Origin: Sipunculus nudus
Taxonomy: Eukaryota; Annelida; Sipuncula; Golfingiida; Sipunculidae
Assembly: GCA_026874595.1 (NCBI GenBank)
Contig: CM049307.1
Location: 80,946,643 to 81,010,642, forward strand
Direction of reading: 5' to 3'
DNA: 64,000 nt
Within the stretch, counting starts at the first letter, position 1. Every line of letters starts with the position of its first letter. The position numbers and the translations under genes are program-made. The notes under the pieces were generated by a model. It did not search any database and was not told the DNA's origin. It worked only from the letters and a program-made list of their open reading frames with translations. Shown in pieces: positions 12,251 through 23,176 of the stretch.

Positions 12251-12450
12251 CTGGTAATTCTATCTGAGTTAATTCTAGTTGAGTTGATATATCTTTTTGG
12301 AGCTACTGTCCAGTGCGATATGGTGATACAACTGAGATACGTTCAAACGAAACTAAACAACCAATCAGCGGACAGACCGCTGGTTGTAAATGCTGGCAAC
12401 TTATCGCTACCTTATTCCTTTAATATACTCAGAGGTCTGGTACATTTATG
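12251..12450 (-). promoter_or_regulatory. Probable lectin 1 promoter and 5' exon
   Basis: On the minus strand a TATATTAAAG box, a CGATAAG (GATA-type) motif, GTTGCCAGCA and TGATTGGTT (CCAAT box) lie upstream of a donor-like CCAG|GTAAGAATG at 12251. The block recurs upstream of the other lectin (about 17984-18170) and in the orphan duplicate (22460-22650). A non-coding first exon spliced to 11140 is inferred from the conserved donor, not proven. Confidence 0.4.
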
Positions 12451-12911
12451 GAGGATATTCACAGTACATCTGGCGGATATTTTCAATAAGTTTTTTTTTT
12501 TCATTTCCATTGAAAACAAATCAGCTGATGAAAAACCTTTTTCTAGAGGAAACACAACCTCTCAAGTTGTTATGTTATGTACACAGTGTCAATATATCAT
12601 CGTATATATCGTAAATATATCGTAAAATCAAATATTAATTCCTTAATATGAGACACAAGTGCAGAAATTATTATATACTGGGACGGGGACTGAAGGGGAT
12701 TCTGTACGTACTCCAGTGTATCCCCCCCCCCCCAACATTTTCTAAGCAAACAAGGCCTATGATGACAGGTATTCTTATTCAGGGGCAGATATAGAGGGGA
12801 GCAGAGGGCGCATTTGTCCTCTTTTTCTTCCTTAAATATTAAGATAGAATAAAATACGTTAAATACCAAAAATCAGTGCCAGGATTTAGGTCTCTCACCG
12901 TTTTCTGCCTA

Positions 12912-13464
12912 AAGCTGTGTTTCCCCTTGTACGGACACGGATACGGATACCTTGGGAACAAAAAATATAATATTAATTTAAGGAGTGTTTCCACTTGTAC
13001 GGACACGGCGGAACAAAAAAATATGACCAAATATACGGCGCCGTATACGGCGATTTCAGAACTCTCCCGGTACGGTTCCCCGTCCGGGGCCGTATACGGC
13101 TCCGTACGGGTATTACAAAAGTGATGTAATGTTTCATGAAAAGCCTACGGCCATGTGCTCTCAACTGTTTATAATTTGTAAATTATGTCTTCTATTATAT
13201 GACCAAATATGTCTATACATATACCAAGATTCAATCAATACACATATTTAGGGCAGAAAACGAAGAGGTGCATTATATTCATCCTAGACTGCGTGTATAT
13301 ATATATATGAAATACAATAATATATGTTGTGATATATCTAAAAATTAACCTATTATAATTGTTTTAACTGTATTTAGACCCTGCTGATACAACGAACGTA
13401 CACGTTATACGTATCCGTAACAGTGTCCGTATCTGATCCGTGTCCGGACAAGTGAAAACGCAGC
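12912..13464. mobile_element. Foldback MITE with GGACACGG-rich ends
   Basis: The left end reads GCTGTGTTTCCCCTTGT then ACGGACACGGATACGG. The right end, reversed, reads GCTGCGTTTTCACTTGTCC then GGACACGGATC. A TA flanks each side, consistent with a TA target duplication. No ORF is encoded. The interior contains further GTATACGGC palindromes. Confidence 0.6.
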
Positions 13465-13507
13465 TATACACGTCTGCATGCGAGAGCTAAGTATGATTCA
13501 TCTGTGC

Positions 13508-13531
13508 CAGGGGTGAGCAACCCCCCCCCCC
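13508..13531. repeat. Poly-C tract
   Basis: Homopolymer at the same place as a shorter C tract at 22923-22940 in the duplicate copy. Confidence 0.85.
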
Positions 13532-14014
13532 CCCCCCCCCCAATTTTAAAATCCTGTATCCGTCCCTGATATATGTGTATTAACAACAAAGCTGAGGAGG
13601 GGTCACCAAGTGCTGCAAATGCATGTGGCTTAAAGTGATCTCATAGTAACAGTAATCGCTCACGTGCTTCCCTGACTACTCTTACCGCCACTGCATAATT
13701 TGTGTCATCGTTGATTTAATATCGTGATCTTTGTGCCCTCCTCGCCTAATTCTCATGAAGTCAGCTGCAGCACTTGTTAGCCTTCTCTCAGCAGAAAAAA
13801 ATATATGATACGCGGAAAGATTAGGACAAATGAATCCTGTTAAATGTGGGGATTTACATAATTTATACGAATACCAGCACTCACTTTTAATTAGTACCTG
13901 GTGTCATACAAGTTCTTATGTAGCCCTGCCAGGGCTTTAGTATTTATGTTGGCAACTGAAATGCGTAGATTCCATATACCATGTCCAGAGGCCGTACATT
14001 AGTTATTTAATTTG

Positions 14015-14028
14015 CCGCGAGGTGGCAG
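14015..14028 (+). promoter_or_regulatory. CTCF-core-like motif
   Basis: CCGCGAGGTGGCAG fits the known CTCF core CCGCGNGGNGGCAG and is kept unchanged in the duplicate at 23682-23695. Binding is inferred only. Confidence 0.35.
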
Positions 14029-14599
14029 TACCTGTTCTAAGCATTGCGACACAGGGGGGACAAATGTAATGTCTTTGTCATTTGGAGGAATTAAGCCTTA
14101 ACTTCTGCATCGACCGGGCGGGTCTAATTCTTGTGTGAAACGGACCTTGCTATCTACAGTGGTAAATGGCTCGGTGTTCAGTATAATGATCGCCGTCTAA
14201 TTCTTCAATGACAATGAGGATTGGGAAAACTATAGAGCATGCCACAATCTATTAGCTAAACACAAAGCGGGACTATTGGTGCCCCTGAGACACTTGTATT
14301 TTCTTTCTAAGAAATTTCGTTTAAGTTCCCGTATATATTTTCCACATTTAGAACAGATTTATATAATGAAAATATAATGGATTATATAATTGCATGCTTC
14401 CCACTTATATGGGAATGTACTCTATACAACACATTTAGAAAATTATGTGTGCAATATATATCTATGTTATATTTCATATCATATTATGATAGAGGTAAGC
14501 CAGAGTAGAAGGGGGCAAATTGCGGGGTTTATTTATATTGAGGGGGGTGTTATATGTCTAGGGACAATTGTCTGGGTGGGGTAATTTCCTTGTTGGATA

Positions 14600-14740
14600 C
14601 ACGCATAGAGATTATCGCAGGTACGTCGGTTTTTTAAAGTCACTTGTCTGAAGTGAGACCGAACTCCATCAGGAGTGAATCGACTTATCTGTGTATTCAT
14701 GTTCTATCTCTATTCAATAAACAATCATGGCTGTTCATAC
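14600..14740 (+). mobile_element. SINE-like fragment (family B)
   Basis: Its body (GGAGTGAATCGACTTATCTGT, then GTATTCATGTTCTATCTC) matches the copy directly downstream at 14800-14930. The tRNA-like head is degraded. Confidence 0.45.
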
Positions 14741-14799
14741 ATTTTTCACATAATATATGCCACACACCATAAATAAAGACCATCAGAGGGGTTTTGGAT

Positions 14800-14930
14800 C
14801 GCCGTTAGCTTAGTGGTATAGCAAAATACCAGCAAACGAAATGGTGAATCCCTTACGGAGTGAAACGACTTTTCTGTGTATTTATGTTTTTATCTCCCCA
14901 TAGAATGTTCCAGCATGGTTGTGCATATAT
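14800..14930 (+). mobile_element. tRNA-derived SINE (family B)
   Basis: The head CGTTAGCTTAGTGGTATAGC is a good A-box-like tRNA start. It is followed by GGAGTGAAACGACTTTTC and TGTGTATTTATG, shared with 14600-14740 and 54003-54118. Confidence 0.55.
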
Positions 14931-15847
14931 CCGTCTATAGAGACAAGGTAGTATAAGAGGGACAACAACTTATAGCTGAACTTTGTCATACCTATTTCAT
15001 ACTTTGAAAAACATTTTACTTGTCCAAAAAACGCTTCTTAAGGAGGTTACGATGATAGCGACTTACTTATGATACATTTTTGTAACTAATTTGCCACAAA
15101 AACACAGTTTGGGTCAATAATTCAGTTACATATTAGACTGGCAGTACTTGGATATTTATCTTCTCAGGACTGGCCAAACAATGTTCATGTTGTACTACAA
15201 ACCCACGTGTTTTAACTGCATTTCTTCTGGGGGTAATCCTTAGTTCTTCGGGACCATATGTGAGGCAAAGGAAGAAGCAGCGGCAAATTGACCCAAAGAA
15301 TAACGTTCACCAAGGTTGTTAAGAACAAGACAGCCATCCGTAGTTATTTATCATTCATAAATACTCAACACTGTCATTTTCAACATCGAGCTTCTACTTT
15401 TAAACATAAAAGAAGAATGTAATGAATGCATATTGAAAATTTATTGTTGCTTGTCATCGTATACAGTTTCCCTGTATTACATAACAAAACGTAGAGAGTA
15501 AGAAAAAGCTATGTCTGGCACAAGCGTTGAGAATTTAGTCGTGTTCTATTTCAGAATTAATGCTTAGAGAATATGGAGCAAGCTGCATTATTTAAAGCAG
15601 AGGTATTTCAAACAGAGACAAATTTAAATCTTTGTTTGTCAGGTGGTGATATTACATTGTCCACAAGCTTTGAAAATATACTCAAAATGTGTAACAAATA
15701 TAATGCATACCGTAGCCATTACTGACAGTGATGGTCTAGAATTATTTTTGTCAAATACTGCCGATACTTATTTTCTTTAATAGAGTGAATCAACATTTAA
15801 CTCATGCATAATTAAAACTCTGAATATTCTCAGATCTATGATCTGCC
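14931..15847. other. No gene seen
   Basis: AT-rich sequence; probably includes the 3' UTR of the lectin 2 pseudogene (minus-strand AATAAA near 15437-15442). Confidence 0.4.
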
Positions 15848-16089
15848 CTAGCACAGTCGAGTGCGCTCACAGACTGAAAACAGTCGCCAAGTTTTAGGGA
15901 CCTCAATCCACCTGCCAGTCACTGCATGAATGAAAACATAGTGGTCCCCTTTATGAAGGCCGTTTGGTTGGCCAATGAACCAGTCTGTGTACGAAAATTT
16001 CATATCGGTCAATTTCCACAAAAAGCGTCCCTCTAACTTTGTATCTGCTCCCTATGTCCAGAATCCATACCAGTATTTTTGTATAAACG
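15848..16089 (-). pseudogene. Lectin 2, exon 3 with premature TAG
   Basis: Acceptor AG at 16090-16091. In-frame TAG at 16054-16052. Downstream residues include GQPNGL, RWIEVPKTW and FSVCE, then the terminal TAG at 15850-15848. Confidence 0.8.
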
Positions 16090-16281
16090 CTGAAAGGGAA
16101 AGAAAATAAAACGATACTTATTATAAGCATCATTGAGCATATTATACTATAAACTTTAATAGCAAACAAATCTTAATCCTGAGATTTAATAAATCGTCTT
16201 TGCTTTGTCCATCCATAAAATACAAATAAGAACTTTTCTTTGAAATCAAGCCAATCTTTTTTATTTACTGATCATGATTAA

Positions 16282-16302
16282 GCCCCCCCCCCCCCCCCCC
16301 CA
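16282..16302. repeat. Poly-C tract
   Basis: Long C homopolymer inside the large intron of lectin 2. The remainder of this intron (16090-17098) shows no gene. Confidence 0.85.
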
Positions 16303-17098
16303 ACACACATACTTTTGTTTAGTAGAGCCTACAATCTATAGTCAATAGTCTATGTACTATAAGAAGGACCGACCTACATACCAATATAAACAATGGATCC
16401 ACCCTATACGCATATATAGATTAATAGCTTTATTAGATGCAGCTAAGACAGACTATAATCTAGACATTCCACAAAACAAAGCCCACAGTCCACTGAAACA
16501 TCAGAACTAAGAGCATGCACAAATACACCGATGGTTAAAGATTACATGATAAACCAATCCGTACAATAAAATTCTTAACAAATGAGCACAAGCATACAAA
16601 GCAAAAATAAAATTCGTTGCTCCTCTAGAATTAATCCTCCTAAATCCTATGAAGAAAGAGACTGGCATAACATCCACTAAGGGCGTGCCTTGTTAAGCCA
16701 GCAGGATCTTTATAGACCTTAGCTTTTCATGTCTATCTCCTCTTAATTTCTCCTAAGCTTTGGGCCTTAAATTCAAACGTTATATGTCATCTTTGTCGTT
16801 GCTGAAGAAGCGCCTAGGGTGGGAGTCCATTGCTTCGTCAAATACTGCGTCGGAGCGCTATATTTTCCTTCTTTAGTTTTAGCTGTAACTAAACCTAGGT
16901 ATAAACTTTTACATCATGACCTTACTTAACTTTAGAATTCAAGCCAGTATAATGAAGAGCCAATGTTCCGAAAAGATCTCTGCTATTACATTATCTATTG
17001 ATTTAACGCTCAGACACATCCATTACAACTATTCTATGTTCATCAGGTATGTTGTACAGGTATTTGCATCCTAATCATTTTTTACAACCAATTAATAC

Positions 17099-17311
17099 CT
17101 TTCATTAGGGGATGTTTTCGATTCCTGATGATGACTTGTTTCAGGAACTCGTTTTCACTTGCGCTTTCAATGGCGACAAGGTTACTGCCTTGGGATCTAC
17201 AAAACGCCTCGGCTTCAGTCCAGGTCCGGCGAACCAGGTCAAAACTGTAACATTTGCCGCAGTCATTGGATTCACTGATGTGAAAGAACTCACTCGGTCG
17301 GCAAACTGACC
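17099..17311 (-). pseudogene. Lectin 2, exon 2 (open)
   Basis: Encodes SVCRPSEFFHISESNDCG, then TWTEAEAFCRSQGSNL and RKHPLMK. The frame is intact and close to lectin 1 exon 2. Confidence 0.8.
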
Positions 17312-17713
17312 CTGTATAAGGAACAATATAATTTCAAAGTCGGAAAGGTAAGCATTCTTTGGTTTACTCAGACTATAAATTATATATTTTGGTTATTTGC
17401 CGTGTTTGAAACAATGTGCCATCAGTTCGACGTTTGAGGCTTCACATTTGCGGCAACATCTTTCCAGGTAATATTCTGGTCATATTTCGTAAACGCAGCC
17501 TGATAATACATATTAATTCCATTTATCGCCAAAGCCAACCATTATGAAACTGCATGTATTTTTTCTCTCACAAAATCTGTTTTGATATGTGTTTAACATT
17601 AAAATTTCAAATAATATGTAGAGAATGGAGCAGGCGATACTTAAGGGAACTGTGTTTTCAGTAAATATGTATTGGATGTCGTGACTGAACTGGTTAAAAA
17701 CTATGATTCTTAC

Positions 17714-17768
17714 CACTTTTGCCAAGGTCCAATCTAACAGCGAAGAGTAGCCCAAACAAGCATCTCAT
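17714..17768 (-). pseudogene. Lectin 2, exon 1 (signal peptide)
   Basis: ATG at 17768 and donor GTAAGA at 17713, with the same phase and the same AGTG|GTAAGA border as lectin 1. Confidence 0.7.
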
Positions 17769-17983
17769 CTTGCGTACGATATGTACCGTAAACCTCTGAC
17801 AATTATATATTGAAACATCTTATGTGTTGTATTATGTGAATATATTTTATTCAGCGTGATATTGGTAGGTTGAATCAATCCTAAATTACTTATATACTTA
17901 TATGAGTGGATGTTTAAATGATACGGCCATCTGAGTGAATAACTCCTCATTACCAAATTAGTATACTATCAGAAATAACTTAC

Positions 17984-18170
17984 CTTATTTTACTTGACTG
18001 CGGGTACCTTGCAATGGCTGTTGTAAAATGTGGTCTCAGGTCTACTTATAGTTTTAAAGGCAGCTATGTTAACCAATCAATGGGCAGAACGTTGGTGTAA
18101 TTGTTGGCAACATGATGTTATCTCTTTTTTCTGTTTATTTGGCGGATATATTGTTTTTTTTTTGGCAAGA
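17984..18170 (-). promoter_or_regulatory. Probable lectin 2 promoter and 5' exon
   Basis: The minus strand shows GATAAC, GTTGCCAACA, TTACACCAACG and TGATTGGTT in the same order as upstream of lectin 1, and a donor-like AATAAG|GTAAGTTAT at 17984. The TATA-like box of lectin 1 is not obvious here. Confidence 0.35.
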
Positions 18171-18299
18171 TATATCGCCCGTATTTTTCATTTATTTCCT
18201 TTTATTTTAATTTCAATACCCTTCATTCAGGGATCGCTTTTACTCAAAACGATCTTCCTCTTTGGCAGTGTGGAACGACCAGTATTACTTGTCTCAGCA

Positions 18300-19246
18300 G
18301 TCAAACTTTGAAAGTTGTTATATTTCAAGGAAACTTGTTTCCACTTTACATGCGTATGTTTACAAAATATTAAATATTCCGTGAAATAATTACCACAAAA
18401 CACCCATATTTGCCTTGAAACAATTCTTGTTCAACATATTTGATCGGGATGCAATGCGCTCTTCATTATACCTACGCCGCCTGTGTATTTAGAAGCCATG
18501 GTGCATTGTGGGTGGAAGATAATGACAATAACAAGCCCTAACCAGCAGAGTTAACCTTTTGTGAGTCCGATGCAGTGCAGTATCGTCTCTGAATAAACAA
18601 CAAACTGGATATATCTGACTCCGATGTAGTTATAGCTCGATTTTTTTGTCACAAAAATATTTAATTTTTAAGGAAATATGAGGTTAATTGAAAATATATT
18701 TTCACATCAAAATGCTGAATATGCAGAGCTATACAACTTTATCTACAATACAAAAGAAGTAAGTGTTGAAATGTTTTATACCTTTTACGACCGTAATATA
18801 ACTATACTGACCAAACCCTTTGGAATAACCAGGGGAATGCCCACATTCTTCTATCCGACCTTGCATGTAATAATGTTAAACCTACTGGGAATGTCACACA
18901 AATATGATAATATGTAAATAAAATGTAAAACATTAAAATATCAGTCATCTTTCATTATTTTACATTTTCATCTTGAACAATTTATACATGGAGATCTACT
19001 GATGGGATGATATTTCTTAATCTGCCATGATATAACTAAGAAACTGGAAGTAACGGATAATGCATACCATTAAGTAGATTAATGATATTATTGTAATAAT
19101 TGTCATCCTTCCATCCATACTGAATTTTCCTTTATGTTATGGCAAATGTTTCTCTGGTTTTGCATATAACATATATTACAAAATTATTGAAATCATGGGC
19201 TAGTTCTCGGCGAATCTAACATTTTCTTTTTTTTTTTTGATTTCAG
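18300..19246. other. No gene seen
   Basis: AT-rich. A 79-codon ORF at 18678-18917 has no recognisable motif and is not annotated as a gene. Confidence 0.4.
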
Positions 19247-19427
19247 TCTGGACTGTATCAACAATTTATAGACGCACACAAACGCACTCCTTTCACTAGC
19301 TACGTCCCTGAAACTGATTCGCAGCTTGAATCAGTCTCAGTAGACCTGACTTCAATGGATACAAAAATCATGTTTAAAATGAAATGTTAGTTAATTCACT
19401 TATACCAACATTAGAAAAAGCCCTGGA
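19247..19427 (+). other. Possible orphan exon
   Basis: A strong acceptor (a long T run, then GATTTCAG) is followed by 47 open codons (SGLYQQFIDAHKRTPFTSYV at the start) to TAG at 19388. A good donor, GGAG|GTAAGTGT, follows at 19427. The product is not recognised. It could be a decayed exon of the gene whose later exons lie at 25131-26930, but 5.7 kb separates them. Confidence 0.25.
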
Positions 19428-19636
19428 GGTAAGTGTACATATTACCGGAATACTTCAACCGTTGATACAGTCACCATACTTTGTATGTTTGTTCGTTTAA
19501 GACCCCTTTACAAGAAGTATACATTAGCCAGGCAAAAATCAAAGATGGCCGCTTTTTTTAAGACGGTCGCCATTCACCCTCTTCTCATCAACATGTCGTT
19601 GTAACATTTGTAGGAGTGGTCGGATTTCAAGATTTT

Positions 19637-20405
19637 TAGCTCAGCTGACAGAACGTCATCTCAGCTATAGCGTTCAATATGGGAAAAAAACTATTTTAAT
19701 TTAGAGTCTCAATGTCGAAGGTCAAGGTCACAGGGGCCATCTGTCCGCAAATAAGTTTCTTGATGATAACTCCATTTTGTTTAACATATTGGTTTCAAAC
19801 TTGATTTATATATGACCAACCTCTAAAGTGAAAAACGTATTGATTTTAGGGTTAAGGTCACAGGAACATTTTTTTTAACAAGTTGGGGATGCATTTTAAG
19901 CCAAATTATTCATTATATACCTTCTATCTTCCAGATTTTGTTCACCTGCCAATGGGGAGAACATTCTTTATTTATTTTGGGGTCAAGGTCATAGAGTCAA
20001 GCCATTGACAAATTTTTTTTGGACGATAACTCCGGATTTTATGCACAGATTGGCTTCAAACTTGATTTATTTATGGACCCACACAAATGTTAGAATTATT
20101 TTGATTTCAGGGTCCCGATGTCAAAGGTAAAGGTCACATGACCCATATCTTTAAAACAATTGTGGATTTATTGGAACCCAAGAGGATGAAATCTGTAAAT
20201 TTTGAGGTTACCTGGTCAGAGGTCACTTTTTTCTAAAGACTGATATGAAAAACACCTTGATGGAAGTTCAAGGGTCGTAATTTCTCAGATTTTAGGTCAC
20301 ATGGTCAAGGGCAAAGGTTACAAAACCAACATTTGAAAGAGCTCATAAAAATATCCTTATAGACAAATTCAGCTTAGCTTTGAGAGCCGTGGGCCTTCTC
20401 AAAAT
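19637..20405 (+). repeat. AGCTCAGCTGA-type repeat with GGTCA motifs
   Basis: It starts with TTTTAGCTCAGCTGACAG and ends near GAGAGCCGTGGGCC. Internal diverged units each carry a phrase such as CGAAGGTCAAGGTCACAG (19720), GGGTTAAGGTCACAGG (19852) and GTCAAAGGTAAAGGTCAC (20120). It is related to 35189-36545 and, at its termini, to 48190-51340. Confidence 0.65.
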
Positions 20406-21862
20406 CTGATTTACTTTCAACATACCTCATGTGTTAAAATGGTGCAATAATCTGACGACTGATGAATGTAAGTCATCCAAGTGTAAAACGACCTTTGAAC
20501 ACACCATTCATCGTATTGTATTCATATTTAAGATATATATTGTCATTCAAAAGCAGTCCTTTTGATTACAAACATAAAATCATTTTTTTAAACAGGATAA
20601 AAAGGACTGTTTCCTTAATTGTCTTATTATCATAAATGTGTCATTAACTGCAAAGAGTTATAATTAACAGACAATGCAATTAAAGAGTGATGTCTGGGTA
20701 TGTTCATCTTCTGCTCCATTCACCAAGAGGTCCAAAAAGATGCAGACTAAAACTTGAAATATAAGATCTGCACGCAGAGTCGTTTTTATCCAGAGGTCCA
20801 ATTACAATGCAAAAAGTAATACTAGTATAATTTCATATTGCATTTGAATATGAATACCTCCAGATTTCTTTAACTTTGTTAAGCTGAATTACTTGTCCCA
20901 CTAATTATGTTACTTATTAACATTAAAAGAGTCAGAACAATGAGTAAGTGCATATTTCTGTTTGTCATCATTAAATAAATTGCTAAGTGTAAAATATCAA
21001 CAAAATAAGTATTGATGTAGATGTATTGCCATAGACTTAGGTCGTGATTGAATACAACAAATAAGGACTAAATATAAGGTTACTTTACAAATATGGGCAA
21101 TATGCAGAGATGTGTAGAGTAAAAACGGAAGTTTATTAATTATTCAATTCATGTTATTTTTATCAGTTAAATCAAGCCTTCAGGTTAACTTGCATCCAAA
21201 GAAAAATCTGAGCACACTTTGAATTGTCTTGTGGTATAAGGGAAATGTTTCTTTATAATTTACATGAGCATAAATATAGTTTATGTAAACTACGCACAAC
21301 ACACCAGATAATTTGTTATTGTAATAATAACATAAGATACAGCGGATACTACATATATCTGTATGATTATTTCTTTAAATTGGTTCCAGTTTAAATCATA
21401 ACAGCATTTTACTCCTCATTCAATCAAATTCTTTTCAATGAACCCTTATTTCGACATCCGTCCTATGTCTATGACATCTGGGATTTAGTATGTATGCAAA
21501 ATGGGAGTGCAATGAGCTGTTTCGAGAAACTGGGAGATATAAAGACGAGGTTTCCATAAGGGTCCATAAATGTCTTGATAAAATGTATGGCGATTCTCTT
21601 AACTAATTGAAGGAGACCAGTCGGAGATCGGCGGTTACAGTTGTATCGCAAACAAAAACAACCGACACCTTTCCTAAAAAAAAAATGTTTTTAGAACCCA
21701 GTAAAAATCGTATTCTTTCGACCGCCATAACAATGTATCTGTGTATTCAAACATGCGCACATTGTGTCACGAATGCATGGCCACGTGAACATTGTGATTT
21801 GAGAATAGTTTATAGTTCTGTTTATAGATGTAATATTTTTTTGCAAATAGTAATGCTAATTG
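20406..21862. other. No gene seen
   Basis: AT-rich, non-coding. No exon-like or repeat structure was recognised. Confidence 0.4.
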
Positions 21863-22459
21863 CTCGCAATATGTTTTTTGTTCTCAGAGCCAGGTTTGCA
21901 ATGTTTGTTTGCAGTGTGACTTAAAATTAACAAACTTTCGTTTTTTTTTTTTTTTTTTGAGAAGTATATCTTTTTAATGGAGGTAACCGTATCCATGTTT
22001 TGAAACTGTTAAAGAAATGTTGTTACATCTGCAAAATTCCTTTTCAACTTAGAACTTCTTGACAGGGCAGTGGATCATTCTTTTTCTCTTTGTTTATCCT
22101 AGTGTTAATGCACCTGCGGGTCCTTGGTGTGTAATCACCTCCATTGTTGGGTCATCCCAACAAAGAACCCCCTGGAAGCGCACTCGTTTGCGAAGGAAAC
22201 ACACTGGTTGGTGTGGGGGGGGGGACACAACCTTCCAATAAAACATACAGAGACCTTACCCAGAGCAGGGGCCGACCGTGAAAACTCTCCTGAGATAATC
22301 AACGAGTAGCAACAAAAGACGTTTTAGTGCTCGGACCTCTGCATGGTCACGCAATCATGTTTTGGTAAACAGGCATACGGGGAACGTGTTTACTCACACG
22401 TTTGAGTAAACACAAAATGTTTATGTACCTTTAAAAAGCTGCAAGAGTATCATGCTTAC

Positions 22460-22650
22460 CTGCTAGTTCTGTCTGAGTGCGGATATCTTTTCAAAGATAC
22501 TGTACTATGCAATTTGGTCCAACTTGATATGTTCAAACGTAAAGAAACAACCAATCAGCGGACGGACCTCTGGTTGTGAATGCTGGCAACTTATCGCTAC
22601 CTTATTACTTTAATATACTCAGAGGATTTGTATATTTATGGTGGATATTC
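22460..22650 (-). promoter_or_regulatory. Orphan copy of lectin promoter block
   Basis: The minus strand shows TATATTAAAG, GATAAG, GTTGCCAGCA, TGATTGGTTG and a donor-like GCAG|GTAAGCATG at 22460, all matching the lectin 1 block. No coding exon is found downstream. Confidence 0.35.
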
Positions 22651-22966
22651 AAAATACATCTGGCGGATATATTCAGTAAGTACCTTTTTTATCATTTCAA
22701 TTGAAAACAAATCGCCTGTTAAGAGCTTCTTTTTGGCAAAAAACAGAAGCTCTCAAGGTCGACCAACCTGATATGCGGTTATTACCAGACGGTTTAAAGT
22801 AATATGCTTTAGTATGTAGAGGATAGCACCCTTTATCTCTGTTAATATCTGATGGGAATTTCTTTCCTATACTTTTGCATGCGAGAGGTTTATATAATTC
22901 GCCTGTGCCAGGGTTGAGCAACCCTCCCCCCCCCCCCCACCCAATTAAAGATCCTGTATCCGCCCC

Positions 22967-22967
<1 letters not shown>

Positions 22968-23009
<42 letters not shown>
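22968..23009. repeat. (TA)n microsatellite
   Basis: TA run inside segmental duplication copy 2. Copy 1 has only a short TA stretch here. Confidence 0.85.
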
Positions 23010-23011
<2 letters not shown>

Positions 23012-23176
23012 CTCTCACGAGCTTCAATGACCACATTTACTGACACTTCATACTTTCTGTCATCATAGATTTAATACCATTTTTTGCCCCACCTCACCTA
23101 CTTCTCACGAAGTCAGCACTTGTTATCCCTCCCTCAGCAGAAAATATATGATACGCGGAAAGATTAGGACATATTA

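Larger units (their letters stand above)
11580..14205 (+). repeat. Segmental duplication, copy 1
   Basis: Collinear, diverged homology to 21863-23870. Shared landmarks in order: TTGTTCTCAGAGCC, GCACCTGCGGGTCC, AACAAAGAACCCCC, GCATACGGGGAACG, CAATCAGCGGAC, GGATATTCA, CAGCAGAAAA, GTAGCCCTGCCAGGG and CCGCGAGGTGGCAG. It begins inside the stretch between lectin exon 1 and its putative 5' exon and runs beyond the promoter. It differs from copy 2 by a foldback element at 12912-13464 and by lacking the MITE of copy 2. Confidence 0.8.
15848..17768 (-). pseudogene. C-type lectin paralogue, broken in last exon
   Basis: This locus has the same three-exon plan as lectin 1: exon 1 at 17768-17714 (MRCLFGLLFAVRLDLGKS, a weaker signal peptide), exon 2 at 17311-17099 (213 bases, as in lectin 1), exon 3 at 16089-15848. 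Splice phases are identical, and the ends match (CERTRLC against CERSRLC). After FWT, exon 3 carries TAG at 16054-16052 where lectin 1 has serine, so the product would stop before the sugar-binding half. Beyond the stop the frame stays open, but ligand residues have changed (QPN for QPD, WIE for WND). Exon 2 is well kept, and its donor is GTATTA rather than GTAAGT. I read this as a recent pseudogene. A truncated secreted product remains possible. Confidence 0.8.

Noticed and set aside
12179-12625. 148-codon plus-strand ORF
   Set aside because: It overlaps the conserved promoter block on the opposite strand, has no motif, and is not preserved as an ORF in the segmental duplicate.
12912-13464. 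Empty site of the foldback element in segmental copy 2
   Set aside because: The right flank aligns near 22875, but the left flank is too diverged to prove the insertion point.
18678-18917. 79-codon plus-strand ORF
   Set aside because: No domain, splice sites or conservation visible.
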